Assembly: GCA_900556865.1 (NCBI GenBank)
Contig: USQS01000011.1
Coordinates: 1 to 15,238, forward strand
DNA: 15,238 nucleotides
Reading direction: 5' to 3'
Source of the DNA: an uncultured Clostridium sp.
GTDB taxonomy: Bacteria; Bacillota; Clostridia; TANB77; CAG-508
Both the position numbers and the translations under genes were made by a program. Shown one piece after another: positions 1 to 7,109 of the stretch; the first letter of the stretch is position 1, and each line of letters starts with the position of its first letter. The notes under the pieces were generated by a model. The model worked only from the letters and a program-made list of their open reading frames with translations. It was not told the origin of the DNA and did not search any database.

Positions 1-631
1 CAGAAAAATTTAACCCGGCAATAGAGTTTACTGAAAAAGACATGATATCAATGCTATTTTATTTAGGGTATTTAACAATAGCGGGAGAAGAATTTGAAAG
101 ACCAGAATTAAAAATACCAAACCAAGTAATGAAAAATATATATTCAGATTACTTTATAGAATTTATTAATAAAATAATAGGAACAGAAATTCAAGGAGAT
201 TATAACGAAATAGAAAAAGAAATTGCATTAGAAGGAAAAATAAGTAAAACGGTAGGGTTGCTACATGAATATTTAGAAGGTTTGTCAAATAGAGATTACC
301 AAGGTTTTGATGAAAAATATGTAAAGCTAATATTTTTCTGTATTGCAATGAATTTGAAATTTTTTAGAGTTAAATCAGAAATGGAAGTAAACAGAAAATA
401 TCCAGATTTATTATTAATACCAAGACAAGATTTAGATATGTATTATGGAGCTATGATAGAATTCAAATATCTAAAAAAGGAGAGAAAAATAAGCTAGAAG
501 AAAAACAAAAAGAAGCCAAAAAACAAATAGAAGAATATAGTAATTTTGAAGAAATAAAATCAATACCAAAACTAAAAAAATACACAGTAATAGCTGTAAA
601 TGATGAGATTTTTGTAGAGGAGATAGTTTAA
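1..631 (+). CDS. PD-(D/E)XK nuclease-superfamily protein, 3' part, frameshifted
   Basis: This is the C-terminal part of a gene that starts upstream of the window; the frame is open from base 3. It resembles the C-terminal nuclease-like domain (PDDEXK_9/DUF1703 type) of the large AAA-ATPase-like family common in Clostridia and Bacteroidetes, whose role is poorly known. Visible signs are a helical stretch beginning ISMLFYLGYLTI, then YPDLLLIP (the acidic residue of the nuclease core), then MIEFKY (the E-x-K pair). The first frame stops at 495-497, just after E-x-K. Reading on in frame 2 from base 479 restores the family-like ending (a Lys/Glu-rich helix containing KKQIEEY, then KKYTVIAVNDEIFVEEIV) and stops at 629-631. 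One extra A in the A-run at 473-478 would join the two parts. The gene is therefore either a fresh pseudogene or carries a homopolymer error. Family call is fairly sure; biological role unknown. Confidence 0.72.
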
Positions 632-659
632 CATATGAATTAGAAAATTTTTTCACAAA

Positions 660-689
660 TGTATAATTTTTTCCTAATTTGTCATAATA
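660..689 (+). promoter_or_regulatory. Sigma-G-type promoter of spoVT
   Basis: TGTATA at 660-665 and CATAATA at 683-689 are separated by 17 bp. The Bacillus sigma-G consensus is TGAATA, 17-18 bp, CATACTA, so the match is 5/6 and 6/7. The predicted transcript would start near 696, leaving a leader of about 25 bases that contains the ribosome site AAGGAGG at 707-713. In B. subtilis spoVT is transcribed by the forespore factor sigma-G, so position and type agree with the gene. The match is seen in the sequence; the assignment is inference. Confidence 0.6.
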
Positions 690-720
690 ACAATATAAAA
701 CAAATTAAGGAGGATTTTAT

Positions 721-1275
721 ATGAAGGCAACAGGAGTTGTAAGAAGAATAGATGATTTAGGAAGAGTGGTAATTCCCAAAGAAATAAGAAAAACATTAAG
801 AATAAAGGAAGGAGATCCTTTAGAGATTTTTACAGAAAAAGATGGTGGCATAGTATTAAAAAAGTATTCTCCAATTGGGGAACTTACAGAGTTTGCATCT
901 GGGTATGCAGAAACATTATCAAAAACAACTGGGCATATTGCTTTTATAACAGATAAAGATACTGTTATTGCTGTATCAGGAGGACCTAAAAAGGAATATT
1001 TAGAGCAAAATGTAAGTGATGAGCTAGAACAATTAATGGAAGACAAAGAAGTTTATACAAGCAAAGAAAATAGTGATATTGCAATGCCTATAACACAAAA
1101 TGATAATAACCAAAAAGTTGGAAAAGCTCAAGTTGTTTATCCTATAATATCAAATGGAGATACAATAGGAACTGTTATACTTCTTTCTAAAGAAACTAAT
1201 ACTAAAATGAATGAGGTTGAAAAAAAACTTGCTCAATCTGCAGCCACTTTTTTAGGAAGTCAAATGGAAGTATAG
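721..1275 (+). CDS. spoVT: Stage V sporulation protein T, AbrB-family regulator
   Basis: SpoVT is a DNA-binding regulator of late forespore gene expression in spore formers. The 184-residue product has the family layout. Residues 1-50 form the swapped-hairpin AbrB DNA-binding domain, recognisable by MKATGVVRRIDDLGRVVIP and KEIRKTLRI. Residues 55-184 form a GAF-like C-terminal domain (GHIAFITDKDTVIAVSGG, GTVILLSKE), which separates SpoVT from the short AbrB/Abh proteins. Length is close to the usual 178 residues. The ATG has AAGGAGG seven bases upstream. The gene stands alone: a sigma-G-like promoter lies directly in front and a 14-bp hairpin directly behind. Nothing looks damaged. The C-terminal domain may bind a small ligand, but the family's ligand is not established. 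Confidence 0.95.
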   Translation: MKATGVVRRIDDLGRVVIPKEIRKTLRIKEGDPLEIFTEKDGGIVLKKYSPIGELTEFASGYAETLSKTTGHIAFITDKDTVIAVSGGPKKEYLEQNVSDELEQLMEDKEVYTSKENSDIAMPITQNDNNQKVGKAQVVYPIISNGDTIGTVILLSKETNTKMNEVEKKLAQSAATFLGSQMEV

Positions 1276-1282
1276 TAATATG

Positions 1283-1320
1283 AACCCTTCTTATTAGATA
1301 AAAGTTTAATAAGAAGGGTT
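1283..1320 (+). terminator. Hairpin after spoVT, probable terminator
   Basis: A perfect 14-bp inverted repeat (1283-1296 with 1307-1320, 10-base loop) starts 7 bases after the spoVT stop. The stem core is CCCTTCTT/AAGAAGGG. It is followed only by TTAATGTATT rather than a real U-tract, so it may be a weak intrinsic terminator or mainly a 3'-end stabiliser. Confidence 0.65.
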
Positions 1321-1364
1321 TAATGTATTAAGAAGACACATTTTGACTGTATTTTAAAAATAAA

Positions 1365-1403
1365 TGTAATATGAATGTAACATAAATGTAATATAAATAT
1401 AAT
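1365..1403 (+). promoter_or_regulatory. Three 11-bp-spaced direct repeats fitting the WalR (YycF) box
   Basis: TGTAAT at 1365-1370, TGTAAC at 1376-1381 and TGTAAT at 1387-1392 are each separated by five bases; a decayed fourth copy, TATAAT, is at 1398-1403. The published WalR consensus is TGTWAH-N5-TGTWAH and all three copies fit exactly. The 11-bp period is typical of OmpR/PhoB-family response regulators. The array ends about 31 bp upstream of the -35 box of the surface-protein promoter, a usual activator position. Read on the other strand, the units (TTACAT) also resemble PhoP half-sites, so the subfamily of the regulator is uncertain. Confidence 0.5.
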
Positions 1404-1423
1404 AATTATTTTATTAATTTATA

Positions 1424-1452
1424 TTGACGAAAAAACAAAAATAGAGTAAAAT
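1424..1452 (+). promoter_or_regulatory. Sigma-A promoter of the LPXTG surface protein
   Basis: TTGACG at 1424-1429 and TAAAAT at 1447-1452 are separated by 17 bp, each matching 5/6 of the vegetative consensus. The gene starts at 1489 with AAAGGAG upstream, so the leader would be about 30 bases. Confidence 0.7.
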
Positions 1453-1488
1453 AAAAAATGTGAAATAAAAAAAAGGAGATAATAAAAA

Positions 1489-2877
1489 ATGAATAAAAAA
1501 ATTAAAATTTTTGTTTCGATTATAGTCTTAATAGGAGTAATTACAATAGCAGGTTTTACATTAAAAATAAATTCTGCAAATAAAGGAATAAAAATAGAAG
1601 ATCCTGGAACCTTGTATATTGGAGGAATAACAGATTTAATAATTTCACCAGAAGAAGGGTCAAGCATTACAGAAGAAGAAATAGAACAAAAATATAAAGA
1701 TAATGAATGGCAATGGACTTCATCAAATGAAGATGTAATTCAAATACAAAATCCTGAAGAAGAAGAAGCAATTACAGCAGTAGGAGCAGGTACATCTACT
1801 ATAAGAGTTGTAGATTCTGCTGGAAATTATGCGGGAGAAAGAACAATTACTATTCCTGAACCCAAAGTATCTTTTGAAGAAGAAAAATCTTCTGTATATG
1901 ATAGCAAATATGGATTTTTAGTAAAACAAGGCGGAAAACAAGCTTTAACATTAAAGATTGAAAATTTAGGTTTAGAACCAATAATTGAATGGGTAGTAAG
2001 TGACAGAACTATTTTAAAAGTAATGGATAATGATTCAATAGAAGCACTAAAACCAGGCGTTGCAACTGTAAAAGCAGTTTTACATACAGCATATGGTGAT
2101 TTTGAAACAAAAGAAATTAAATTTACTGTACCAGGAATAAAAATCAATAAAACAACAGCAACAATAAAGAAAGGAGAAACACTTGATATATCAGCAACTG
2201 TTATACCAGATGATGCCCAAATTACATGGACTTCTAAAGATAAAAATATTTTAGCTGTAGAAAATGAAAAATTTGTAGCTAAAAAAGCTGGAACAACAAA
2301 GGTTGTTGCAAAAATGACTTTAAACTTAAATGGTATAACATATGAAGATGAAGCAGAATGTCAAGTAACAGTTGAAGAAGATACACAAAATACCCCAGAT
2401 GAAACAGAGCATATTAAATTAAGTTCAACATCTGAACGTTTATCTGTTGGAGCTACACTTACACTTTCTGCAATTACCGACCCTGAACAAGATGTTGTTT
2501 GGACAAGTAGTGATGAAAAAATAGCAAAACTTGTTGAGCCAGGTTGCGTTTATGGTGTGGCAGAAGGAACAGCGACAATTACAGCTACTACAGCAGATGG
2601 AAAATATTCTGCAAGTTGTAAAGTTACAGTTGTAGGTCAAGATTCTAATCAAGATAACAATGATAATAACAACAATAATAATAACAATAACAACAATAAT
2701 AATTCAAATGATAATAAAAATAACACTTCAATAAATGGAAAAATAGATAATTCTTTAAGTAACAATAAATTACCATATACAGGTTTTACTAGTTTTTTAA
2801 AAGTTGCAATGGTTATTGTTATACTAGTTGGAAGTTCAATGTATATATTATATAGAAGATATAATGGTATAAAATAA
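1489..2877 (+). CDS. LPXTG cell-wall-anchored protein with four Ig-like (BIG2) domains
   Basis: This is a predicted surface protein, exported and attached to peptidoglycan by sortase. The 462-residue product has an N-terminal signal (MNKKIKIF, then a hydrophobic stretch to about residue 24). Four Ig-like repeats follow at about 37-122, 125-214, 216-300 and 308-382. They share BIG2 marks such as WTSSNEDVI, WTSKDKNIL and WTSSDEKIA, each followed by an A-G-T-A/S-T/K strand. Next comes a spacer with 13 consecutive Asn residues. The C-terminal sorting signal is LPYTG at 428-432, a hydrophobic helix and the positive tail YRRYNGIK. AAAGGAG lies about ten bases before the ATG. A strong sigma-A promoter and a WalR-like box array lie in front; a terminator follows. 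BIG2 domains are often adhesive or structural. The binding partner cannot be read from sequence, and no enzymatic domain is visible. Confidence 0.88.
   Translation: MNKKIKIFVSIIVLIGVITIAGFTLKINSANKGIKIEDPGTLYIGGITDLIISPEEGSSITEEEIEQKYKDNEWQWTSSNEDVIQIQNPEEEEAITAVGAGTSTIRVVDSAGNYAGERTITIPEPKVSFEEEKSSVYDSKYGFLVKQGGKQALTLKIENLGLEPIIEWVVSDRTILKVMDNDSIEALKPGVATVKAVLHTAYGDFETKEIKFTVPGIKINKTTATIKKGETLDISATVIPDDAQITWTSKDKNILAVENEKFVAKKAGTTKVVAKMTLNLNGITYEDEAECQVTVEEDTQNTPDETEHIKLSSTSERLSVGATLTLSAITDPEQDVVWTSSDEKIAKLVEPGCVYGVAEGTATITATTADGKYSASCKVTVVGQDSNQDNNDNNNNNNNNNNNNNSNDNKNNTSINGKIDNSLSNNKLPYTGFTSFLKVAMVIVILVGSSMYILYRRYNGIK
2656..2703 (+). repeat. AAY trinucleotide tract coding for poly-Asn
   Basis: From 2665 to 2703 there are 13 consecutive Asn codons, a mix of AAT and AAC, preceded by AAC AAT GAT. 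The tract encodes a flexible spacer between the last Ig-like domain and the sorting signal. The synonymous mix should limit slippage, although in-frame length change between strains is possible. Confidence 0.85.
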
Positions 2878-2888
2878 TTTTACATAAG

Positions 2889-2917
2889 AAGCAGGACTTT
2901 GTTCCTGCTTTTGTTTA
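2889..2917 (+). terminator. Intrinsic terminator after the LPXTG gene
   Basis: The stem AAGCAGGA (2889-2896) pairs with TCCTGCTT (2903-2910) around a six-base loop and is followed by the T-rich TTGTTTAT. It begins 12 bases after the stop codon. Confidence 0.8.
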
Positions 2918-2964
2918 TATTAGAAAAGCTCTCCAAAGTTCCTATAATAAAAAAACAATGCACA

Positions 2965-2985
2965 GAAATTTGCAAAGCAAATTTC
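2965..2985. repeat. Perfect 9-bp inverted repeat between genes
   Basis: GAAATTTGC (2965-2973) and GCAAATTTC (2977-2985) are perfect inverted repeats with a three-base AAA spacer. They lie about 80 bp upstream of the phosphodiester glycosidase gene and 48 bp after the previous terminator. There is no U-tract, so it is not an obvious terminator. It could be an operator, an RNA hairpin or part of an interspersed repeat. No second copy was noticed in this window. Confidence 0.6.
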
Positions 2986-3066
2986 GCGTATGAACAAAGA
3001 TGGGACATGTAAGAGTATCAAATATTTATTTTAGTAGTTTTCTATGTTAGGAAAGGGTTTGGATTT

Positions 3067-4063
3067 ATGAAAGAAAAACTTAAAAAAATTTTTAAAAACA
3101 GAATTATTCAAATTATTTTATTTTTCATTTTTGTAATATGTTTATTACTATATGGACCATATGGTGGCTTTAGAGATTGGTTAATTACAACATCAATGAC
3201 AACAATGAACCATAAATGGATAGCAAAAATGTTATATCCAGAGAGAATAATTGAAAATGTTTTAGAACAAAATAGAGTTCAGGAAATAGATGAAAATACA
3301 GATACTAGTTTAATTAATGGAACAAAAGCAAATTCTAATTTAGAAAATGAAATATTGCAAAAAAATAATGAAGATGACGTGTACAAAATAATAAATATAA
3401 AAGAAAGTAAATATACAGGAAAGTTAGCTGTTGTATATGATGCTTCGAGGGTTTCAACAGTTGCTACAAAAGACATATGGGAAAAAGGTGAAAATTTAGT
3501 TGATATGGCAAATAGAACAAATTCCGTTCTTGCAATAAATGGTGGTGGATTTTCAGATAATGAAAACACAGCTGGAATACCTGTTGGAATTACTTTTTCA
3601 AATGGTAATTTAGTAACTGAAAATAATTATGATGTTTCTGGTGGGTTTATTGGATTTAATACTGAAAATAAATTAATACTAGGAAAATATAGCAAAGATG
3701 AATTATTAAACTTAAATATTAGAGACCGGAGTTTCTTTTGGCCCGTTTTTAATTGTAAATGGGAAGGCATCTAATATTTATGGAAATGGTGGTTGGGGTA
3801 ATGCACCTAGAACTGCAATTGGACAAAGACAAGATGGAATTGTGTTGTTTTTGGTTTTAGATGGAAGAAAGGCAACAAGGCCAGGAGCTGATATGAATGA
3901 TATTATTAATATTATGAAAGACTGTGGTGCTTATAATGTGGCGAATTTAGATGGTGGAACTTCTTCTGCTATGGTTGAAAAAGGAGAAATTATTAATGAC
4001 CCAATAGATAGTAGAGGAAAACATCAAACAAGACCTATTTCTACAGCTTTTGTTGTGAAGTAA
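3067..4063 (+). CDS. Membrane-anchored phosphodiester glycosidase (NAGPA domain), frameshifted
   Basis: The gene encodes a protein with a phosphodiester glycosidase (NAGPA/DUF2233) domain, named after the human enzyme that removes GlcNAc from phosphodiesters. Bacterial members are thought to act on envelope glycans. An N-terminal membrane helix (about residues 13-30) puts the domain outside the cell. Motifs are AINGGGFS, PVGITFSNG, SFGPFLIVNG, PRTAIGQ, LDGR and NLDGGTSSAM. The start ATG has AGGAAAGGG upstream. As given, the frame stops at 3772-3774. The family sequence continues in another frame from about 3728 to the stop at 4061-4063. Deleting one C at 3726/3727 turns the garbled RDRSFFWPVF into RDGVSFGPFL and gives one protein of 331 residues. 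This is a sequence error or a very recent mutation, since both halves are otherwise intact. The substrate is unknown. Confidence 0.82.
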
Positions 4064-4071
4064 TGATATAA

Positions 4072-4106
4072 CATTTAGCCCAAATTCAGACAATTTGGGC
4101 TAAATG
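4072..4106. terminator. 15-bp hairpin between convergent genes
   Basis: The arms 4072-4086 and 4092-4106 are perfectly complementary (core TTAGCCCAAATT/AATTTGGGCTAA) with a five-base loop, CAGAC. It begins 8 bases after the glycosidase stop and lies 27 bases beyond the end of the convergent minus-strand gene. It therefore probably serves both, even though neither side has a long U-tract. Confidence 0.7.
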
Positions 4107-4132
4107 AGTATATTAAAATAGTAGTAAGTTTA

Positions 4133-4312
4133 TTATTTATTACTGTTTTTTCCTTTTGGAATTACAATTTCCTTTTTCTTTTTTTCTGTTTCTTCTTGAG
4201 TATTATCAAATTTTATATGTTCATAAACCGGAGAAATTTTTAAGTCATTACCATCTCCACTTAAAACTTCTATTTCTTTTTCTATATTAGTATCTTCATT
4301 TTTATCTCCCAT
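4133..4312 (-). CDS. Small charged protein of 59 residues, unrecognised
   Basis: On the minus strand an ATG at 4312-4310 has a perfect AAGGAGG eight bases upstream and runs 59 codons to a TAA at 4135-4133. The product starts MGDKNEDTNIEKEIEVLSGD, is rich in Glu, Lys and Asp, has the central sequence ISPVYEHIKF and ends in a Lys-rich tail, EIVIPKGKNSNK. There is no signal peptide, membrane segment or Cys. A sigma-A-like promoter stands in front and a hairpin behind, so it is a complete single-gene unit, convergent with the glycosidase and divergent from murE. I do not recognise the family. The predicted protein is small, soluble and probably partly disordered. The ribosome site and promoter make it a likely real gene despite its size. 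Confidence 0.75.
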   Translation of the reverse strand: MGDKNEDTNIEKEIEVLSGDGNDLKISPVYEHIKFDNTQEETEKKKKEIVIPKGKNSNK

Positions 4313-4333
4313 AAAACCAACCTCCTTAATAAT

Positions 4334-4362
4334 TTTATATCATATTATTTTTTAAAATTCAA
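4334..4362 (-). promoter_or_regulatory. Promoter of the 59-aa gene
   Basis: Read on the minus strand, TTGAAT (4362-4357), 17 bp, TATAAA (4339-4334), with an extended -10 TG one base before it. It drives the small gene that starts at 4312. Confidence 0.6.
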
Positions 4363-4474
4363 GGATTTTTTTGTAAACAATCATAAATAATGTATGTAAA
4401 AAATAAAAATAATTAGGGGAAGATATAATTTATAAAATTCTTAACAAAATAATAAAAAAAATCCATAAAAAGGC

Positions 4475-4503
4475 TAGACAAAAAAAATTTTTTGATATAT
4501 AAT
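4475..4503 (+). promoter_or_regulatory. Sigma-A promoter of the murE operon
   Basis: TAGACA at 4475-4480 and a perfect TATAAT at 4498-4503 are separated by 17 bp. The start would be near 4510, leaving a leader of about 94 bases before murE. No other clear promoter was seen between here and the kinase gene, so it may serve the whole murE-mraY-ftsW-murG-kinase run. Confidence 0.72.
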
Positions 4504-4509
4504 ATTTTA

Positions 4510-4592
4510 GTAAAATTAGAAATAATTATTTCTTTTTACAAAAATATCTTTAAAAGGAAATAAGAGTTAGTATTATGGCTTATATACCTTAA
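4510..4592 (+). promoter_or_regulatory. murE leader with A/T hairpin and a five-codon mini-ORF
   Basis: The predicted leader opens with a hairpin at 4510-4539 (GTAAAA with TTTTAC, AGAAAT with ATTTCT, a two-base bulge and AATT loop). At 4575-4592 a minimal frame reads ATG GCT TAT ATA CCT TAA, and its stop overlaps the start of the murE ribosome site, AAGGAAGG at 4591-4598. The hairpin is nearly all A/T and weak. The mini-ORF has no well-placed ribosome site of its own, so function is speculative. Confidence 0.25.
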
Positions 4593-4603
4593 GGAAGGAA
4601 GAG

Positions 4604-6082
4604 ATGAAAATGAATTTAAAAAATGTATTAAAAGGAATTAAAGGTTTAAAAGCAAAAGGAGAGCTAGATTTAGAATTAGCAGGAATAGAAAGCAATTCTA
4701 AAAATGTAAAACAAGACTTTATGTTTGTAGCAATTAAAGGTTTTTCAGTTGACGGCCATGAATTTGTAAATAGTGCAATTGAAAATGGTGCTAAAGTAAT
4801 TGTTGTTCAAGAAGGATGTGATTTGAAAAAATTCAATTTAAATGAAGATATAACATTAATTGTAAGCCAAGACACAAGAGAGTTTTTAGCTTTAGCGTCT
4901 AGTAATTTTTATAAAAATCCATCAAGTAAATTTAAATTAATTGGAATTACAGGAACAAAAGGAAAAACAACAACAACATTTATGATTAAAGAAATACTTG
5001 AAAAGGCAGGAAAAAAAGTTGGTTTAGTTGGAACTATTGCAACTTATATAAATGGAAAGAAAATTCAAGATTCAGATAGAACAACACCAGAAAGCTTGGA
5101 ATTACAACGTCTATTTGCTAAAATGGTAGAAGAAAATGTTGAATATGTTGTTATGGAAGTTTCTTCACAAAGTTTAAAATTACATAGGGTAGATGGTTGC
5201 CAATTTGATATAGTAGCATTTACAAATTTATCTGAAGACCATATAAGTGAAAAAGAACATCCAGATATGCAAGATTATTTTGAATCAAAATTAAAATTAT
5301 TTAAAATGTGTAAAACAGGGTTTGTAAATATAGATGATATACATGGAAATAAAATACCAGCAATGTTTCCAGAAAGCGACATTACAGCATATGGCATTGA
5401 CAATACAGGAAACTTTTTAGCAAAAGATATAACAATAACAAATTCATATGTAGATTTTAAGGTAAAAATAACAGATAGAAATGAAAGAATTAAAGTAGAT
5501 ATACCAGGTAGATTTACTGTATACAATGCATTAGCTGCAATTGGAATTTGTAAAAAAATTGGAATATCAAGTGACATAATAAAAGAAGCTTTGGAAAAAA
5601 TAAAAGTTCCAGGAAGATCTGAAATGATTGAAAATAAGCTAAACATTCCAATAATGATAGATTATGCACATTCGCCAGAAAGTCTACAAAATATACTTCA
5701 AGCTGTAAGCAGTTATACAAGAGGTAGAGTAATTTCTGTTTTCGGCTGTGGAGGAGACAGAGATTCTAGAAAACGTCCTATAATGGGTGAAATTTCAGGA
5801 AAAGTTGCAGATTATACAATAATAACTTCAGATAATCCACGTACTGAAGATCCAAAATTAATAGTAAATGAAATTGAAGAAGGAATAAAAAAGACAAAAG
5901 GAAAATATGAAGTTATAGTAGACAGAACAGAAGCAATAAAAAAAGCTATTAAAATGGCAAATAAAAATGACATCATTGTTTTAGCAGGAAAAGGTCATGA
6001 ACCATACCAAGAAATTAATGGAGTAAAATACCCATTTGATGAAAGAATTATAGTAAATGAAATAATTAATAAAAAAACTTAA
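4604..6082 (+). CDS. murE: UDP-MurNAc-L-Ala-D-Glu:meso-diaminopimelate ligase
   Basis: MurE adds the third amino acid to the peptidoglycan precursor in the cytoplasm, using ATP. The 492-residue product has the Mur ligase three-domain order. The N-terminal UMP-binding domain carries GIESNSKNVKQDFMFVAIKG. The central ATPase domain carries the P-loop GTKGKTT at 117-123, then TTPESLELQ and MEVSSQSLKLHRV. The C-terminal domain carries MIDYAHSPESL, FGCGGDRDSRKRP and the substrate signature DNPR at 410-413. DNPR is known to bind meso-diaminopimelate, so this wall should be the meso-DAP type rather than the Lys type. Length is normal. AAGGAAGG precedes two possible starts, ATG 4604 and ATG 4610, two codons apart. 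It is first in the operon, 19 bases before mraY; murF does not follow as it does in many dcw clusters. Confidence 0.96.
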   Translation: MKMNLKNVLKGIKGLKAKGELDLELAGIESNSKNVKQDFMFVAIKGFSVDGHEFVNSAIENGAKVIVVQEGCDLKKFNLNEDITLIVSQDTREFLALASSNFYKNPSSKFKLIGITGTKGKTTTTFMIKEILEKAGKKVGLVGTIATYINGKKIQDSDRTTPESLELQRLFAKMVEENVEYVVMEVSSQSLKLHRVDGCQFDIVAFTNLSEDHISEKEHPDMQDYFESKLKLFKMCKTGFVNIDDIHGNKIPAMFPESDITAYGIDNTGNFLAKDITITNSYVDFKVKITDRNERIKVDIPGRFTVYNALAAIGICKKIGISSDIIKEALEKIKVPGRSEMIENKLNIPIMIDYAHSPESLQNILQAVSSYTRGRVISVFGCGGDRDSRKRPIMGEISGKVADYTIITSDNPRTEDPKLIVNEIEEGIKKTKGKYEVIVDRTEAIKKAIKMANKNDIIVLAGKGHEPYQEINGVKYPFDERIIVNEIINKKT

Positions 6083-6101
6083 GAAAGGCAAATATAAAAA
6101 A

Positions 6102-7082
6102 ATGAATTTTCAAACAGCAATATTGCTAATTAGTTTTGCAATAACAATAATATTAGCACTAATTATAATACCAATATTAAAAAAAATAAAAGTGGGTCAA
6201 ATAGAAAGAGATGATGGACCAAAATCACACCTAAAAAAGCAAGGAACACCAACAATGGGTGGCATGATATTTATGTTTTCTATTTTAATTTGTACGATAG
6301 GAAGTTATATTTACTTTAGAACAAGAGGTGAAGTGGAACTTGTAAGAAATCTCATTCCTATGCTATTTTTAACAATTGGGTTTGGTATAGTAGGTCTTGT
6401 TGACGATTTTAAAAAGTTGGTATTAAAAAATACTAAAGGTTTAAGGCCTAGTTATAAAATGTTAGGGTTATTATTAATCTCAATTGCATATACGTTTTTT
6501 ATAATGAAATTTACAAATCATGGAACTGAAATTATAATACCAATATTAAAAACATCAGTAAATATACCAACAATATTTTATATACCATTTGCAATACTTG
6601 TAATACTTGCAACAACAAATGCAATAAACTTAACAGATGGAGTAGATGGCCTATCTTCAAGTGTTTGTGCGATTATTATAACATGTTTAACTGTTATTGC
6701 AATGTTAAATAATGTGGTTGATGCAACAATTTTAGGAAGCATTACAGTAGGAGCAATTTTAGGATTTTTAATGTTTAATTTACATCCAGCTAAAGTTATG
6801 ATGGGAGATACGGGGTCACTATTTTTAGGAGGAGTAATTTCATGTTTAGGTCTTTACTTAAAATTACCACTGCTTTTGGTTGTAATTGCATTAATACCAA
6901 TATTAGAGACTTTATCTGTAATGATACAAGTATATTATTACAAAAGAACTGGAAATAGAATATTTAAAATGGCTCCACTTCATCATCATTTTGAATTATC
7001 AGGATGGAATGAAAACAAGGTGGTTAGAGTATTTTCAGTTATAACACTTTTGGTTTGTATAATAGGCATTTTAATTGTTTAA
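6102..7082 (+). CDS. mraY: Phospho-MurNAc-pentapeptide transferase (lipid I synthesis)
   Basis: MraY transfers phospho-MurNAc-pentapeptide from UDP to undecaprenyl phosphate at the inner face of the membrane, giving lipid I. The 326-residue product is almost entirely membrane helices, ten in the family. Family motifs are DDGPKSHLKKQGTPTMGGMIF near residue 38, the catalytic Asp pair DD at 101-102, NAINLTDGVDGL around 179-182, FNLHPAKVMMGDTGSLFLGG and the HHH motif at 294-296 (APLHHHFE). Length is typical. GAAAGG lies upstream of the ATG. It sits 19 bases after murE and 27 bases before the ftsW-like gene. murD, often next, is missing. No sign of damage. Confidence 0.97.
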   Translation: MNFQTAILLISFAITIILALIIIPILKKIKVGQIERDDGPKSHLKKQGTPTMGGMIFMFSILICTIGSYIYFRTRGEVELVRNLIPMLFLTIGFGIVGLVDDFKKLVLKNTKGLRPSYKMLGLLLISIAYTFFIMKFTNHGTEIIIPILKTSVNIPTIFYIPFAILVILATTNAINLTDGVDGLSSSVCAIIITCLTVIAMLNNVVDATILGSITVGAILGFLMFNLHPAKVMMGDTGSLFLGGVISCLGLYLKLPLLLVVIALIPILETLSVMIQVYYYKRTGNRIFKMAPLHHHFELSGWNENKVVRVFSVITLLVCIIGILIV

Positions 7083-7109
7083 AAAATATTTTCCAATCTG
7101 GTTATACGT

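Noticed and set aside
717..1046. 109-codon minus-strand frame opposite spoVT
   Set aside because: It is the antisense shadow of an intact, clearly recognised gene.
2647..2730. CRISPR-like repeat array
   Set aside because: It is a simple AAY codon tract in frame, with no spacer-repeat structure.
3842..4063. Separate 73-residue gene after the glycosidase
   Set aside because: It begins mid-domain and continues the NAGPA motifs in register with the upstream half.
5820..5850. MurE of the lysine-adding type
   Set aside because: The specificity motif reads DNPR, the meso-diaminopimelate form, with Arg413 present.
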